Source: Campylobacterota bacterium
GTDB taxonomy: Bacteria > Campylobacterota > Campylobacteria > Campylobacterales > JAADDG01
DNA: 8,262 bases
Assembly (NCBI GenBank): GCA_013154075.1
Contig: JAADDG010000065.1
Span: forward strand, 1 to 8,262
Direction: 5' to 3'
Notes under the pieces: model-generated
Seen by the model: the letters and a program-made list of their open reading frames with translations, nothing else
What the model was told of the DNA's origin: nothing
The model's database searches: none
Made by a program: the position numbers and the translations under genes
Shown: positions 6,692-8,262 of the stretch, piece after piece
How the letters are laid out: every line of letters starts with the position of its first letter
How positions within the stretch are numbered: the first letter of the stretch is position 1

Positions 6692-7449
6692 TATACCGTG
6701 AAAGTGGCTATTAGAGGTTTGTGATCGGAGCTTTGGCAAAACTCTAAAACTCTTTTATCTTTTAACTGCAACTCTTTATAAAAAATATAATCAAGCGGCT
6801 GTTTTAAAAGACTCTTTTTCTCTCCGTCCGTTGGAAAATTTACTTTTTTAAGTCCAAGATCGGTTGTGATTTGAGCTAATAAATCCACTCTTTTTTTATT
6901 CCATGTATTAAAATCCCCGGCTACTATCATAGGGCCTTTATGGTTTTTGCATACTTCTTCTATCTGTTTTAGTTGATAAGCAAATTTATCCGTCCTTACG
7001 AAATTTATCAAATGGACGTTTACTACTAAAAGGATTTGAAAATTATTAAGCAGATATTTTGTAGCCAAGATCATTTTGGGAGTTTTTAAGATAGGCTCCC
7101 TATGTTTGCTAAAATAGGATTTAAAATCCACTATTTTGCTTCTTGAGGCGTTAAGCAGGCCGAAATAGCGATGTTTGTAGGAGAAATTCGGGAAAAAAAG
7201 ATATCCGTAATAGTGATATCCGATAGGATCTATATGAAAATTGGCTACACTCTCTTGAAGCATAATGATGTCGGGATGGTGCAAGAACATAATCTTTTTA
7301 AATTCGTTTTGCCAATGGGGTTTATCGTTTTGTTTATAGACGTTCCAGACCAAAACCCCTATATCTCTGTGATAGAGACTCTTTTTCGTTACGCTTTTTA
7401 GTAAAAGGGAGTTTCTTTTTTCTACTTTTATAAGAAATCTCTTATACAT
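6691..7449 (-). CDS. Endonuclease/exonuclease/phosphatase (EEP) family protein
   Basis: This 252-residue cytosolic-looking protein (no signal peptide or membrane span) carries the complete metal-dependent EEP active site in order: Asn in 'VWNVYKQ' (N36), Glu in 'LQES' (E66), His in 'NVHLINF' (H146), 'GDFNTW' (D179, N181), Asp in 'LDYIFYK' (D220) and 'SSDHKPL' (D242, H243). 'GLLNASRSKI' (97-106) is a further family block. EEP enzymes cleave phosphodiester or phosphomonoester bonds in nucleic acids, inositol phosphates or sphingolipids, and the substrate here cannot be read from the sequence. The overall type resembles E. coli YafD/YbhP. Its ATG follows the stop of the upstream cardiolipin-synthase-like gene with no spacer (TAAATG) and no good Shine-Dalgarno site of its own, which suggests translation by restart after the first gene. 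The same pairing occurs in E. coli as ybhO (clsB)-ybhP, so a role in phospholipid metabolism is plausible but inferred. Confidence 0.85.
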   Translation of the reverse strand: MYKRFLIKVEKRNSLLLKSVTKKSLYHRDIGVLVWNVYKQNDKPHWQNEFKKIMFLHHPDIIMLQESVANFHIDPIGYHYYGYLFFPNFSYKHRYFGLLNASRSKIVDFKSYFSKHREPILKTPKMILATKYLLNNFQILLVVNVHLINFVRTDKFAYQLKQIEEVCKNHKGPMIVAGDFNTWNKKRVDLLAQITTDLGLKKVNFPTDGEKKSLLKQPLDYIFYKELQLKDKRVLEFCQSSDHKPLIATFTV

Positions 7450-8262
7450 TTACAGTACCGGCGCCATTAATTTGAATATATTTTCATATAGTACTCCGAG
7501 TCTGTTTGTGGGTTTGATTCCTCTATCACATTGAGGAAATAGTTGCTCTATCCAGATCCTTAGAGTTTCGATGTTCTCTTTCGTATAAAAAAACGAAGCC
7601 GTTTCGAAATTGTAAAAAAAGCTTCTTATATCGAAATTGCTCGATCCCATTACGGCCACATCGTCAAATAGCATAGCCTTTGCATGAATCATTTTTGTTT
7701 TATATAACAAAATATCGATATTTTCGTTATAAAGCTCTCTTAAATATCCTCTTCTCGCAACATCCAAAAAGAAGTGATCCGATATCTTTGCGGTTATTAT
7801 TTTTACGTCCACTCCTTTATGTTTGGCCACTATCAACGCATCAAGCAAAGAGTCGTCAGGAATAAAATATGGAGATACGATCCATACTCTTTTGGTAGAT
7901 AGAAATATTTGAGCCAAAACGGCTTCATACAGAGCGTCTCTCTCCACATCGGGACCCGAAGGTACAACCTGAATTATACTTCCGTCATACTTTAGTTTGT
8001 CTAAAACTTCAAAGGGCGGATCGAGAGTCTCGCTTGTTTCAAACTCCCAGTCAAATTTGAAGATCTCAAGATAATGCATAGCGGCTCTCCCTTTGATGAT
8101 AAAAGAGAGATCCACCCACATTTTCTTGTGAGGGTAGGGTGCCATATACTCTTTGGCTATATTCATTCCTCCGCTTAAAACCTCTTTGCCGTCCACTATG
8201 ATCATTTTTCTATGATTTCTAAGATTTAGTTTCGAAGTTATCGGCTTTCTGATTATAGACAT
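7450..8262 (-). CDS. Phospholipase D-like cardiolipin synthase family protein, 5' partial
   Basis: The visible 270 residues contain both HxKx4D catalytic motifs. The first, 'NHRKMIIVDG' followed by 'GGMNI', has H17, K19 and D24; the second, 'IHAKAMLFDD' followed by 'GSSNFD', has H193, K195 and D200. Between them is the 'VSPYFIPDDSLL' stretch (129-140) typical of cardiolipin synthases. Bacterial enzymes of this type join two phosphatidylglycerols, or phosphatidylglycerol and another phospholipid, at the inner membrane. The frame reaches the window end, and the ATG at 8262-8260 falls only 16 residues before the first motif. Family members normally have about 100-200 residues there, so this Met is almost certainly internal and the gene continues beyond the window. 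It is directly followed by the EEP gene. The EEP partner recalls ClsB (YbhO) of E. coli, but ClsA- or ClsC-like types cannot be excluded without the N-terminus. Other phosphatidyltransferase or phospholipase D activity is possible. Confidence 0.87.
   Translation of the reverse strand: MSIIRKPITSKLNLRNHRKMIIVDGKEVLSGGMNIAKEYMAPYPHKKMWVDLSFIIKGRAAMHYLEIFKFDWEFETSETLDPPFEVLDKLKYDGSIIQVVPSGPDVERDALYEAVLAQIFLSTKRVWIVSPYFIPDDSLLDALIVAKHKGVDVKIITAKISDHFFLDVARRGYLRELYNENIDILLYKTKMIHAKAMLFDDVAVMGSSNFDIRSFFYNFETASFFYTKENIETLRIWIEQLFPQCDRGIKPTNRLGVLYENIFKLMAPVL

Noticed and set aside
7171..7401. 76-codon plus-strand frame opposite the EEP gene
   Set aside because: It is antisense to a gene with a complete EEP active site, has no recognisable motif, and looks like a chance open frame.

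Overview
The window looks like chromosomal DNA from a low-GC member of the Campylobacterota (Epsilonproteobacteria). The signs are heavy use of AGA and ATA codons, Lys/Glu-rich proteins, isolated TAAAAT/TATAAT-type -10 boxes without clear -35 boxes, and a tatB-tatC-queA gene order that I recall from Campylobacter relatives. The genus cannot be fixed from the sequence alone. There are no RNA genes, insertion sequences, CRISPR arrays or phage genes.

Layout. (1) Positions 2-2068 (+) hold the 3' two-thirds or so of a large AsmA/YhdP-like envelope protein; its 5' end lies outside the window. (2) Positions 2151-4279 (+) hold a compact operon: tatB and tatC (Sec-independent protein export) and queA (queuosine tRNA modification). 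tatB/tatC overlap by 8 nt and tatC/queA by 23 nt, and a strong hairpin straddles the tatC stop codon. (3) Positions 4280-4418 are a very AT-rich gap with an AT-only inverted repeat and a TATAAT promoter inside a perfect 22-bp palindrome. (4) Positions 4422-6668 (+) encode a secreted protein with 14 LVIVD-type beta-propeller repeats and a C-terminal DUF4214 region. (5) On the minus strand, a cardiolipin-synthase-type phospholipase D protein (cut by the window end) is followed with no gap (TAAATG) by an endonuclease/exonuclease/phosphatase (EEP) protein. This two-gene unit converges on the LVIVD gene, with 22 bp and a hairpin between the stop codons.

Together the genes have an envelope flavour: an AsmA-like protein (a family linked to phospholipid movement between membranes), the Tat translocase, an exported repeat protein and a phospholipid-synthesising enzyme. 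queA is the exception, a tRNA gene carried by the tat operon. Most of this is ordinary housekeeping content. The parts most worth a second look are the LVIVD/DUF4214 protein and its palindromic promoter, the cls-like/EEP pair (which mirrors ybhO-ybhP in E. coli), and the terminator-like hairpin at the tatC/queA junction.
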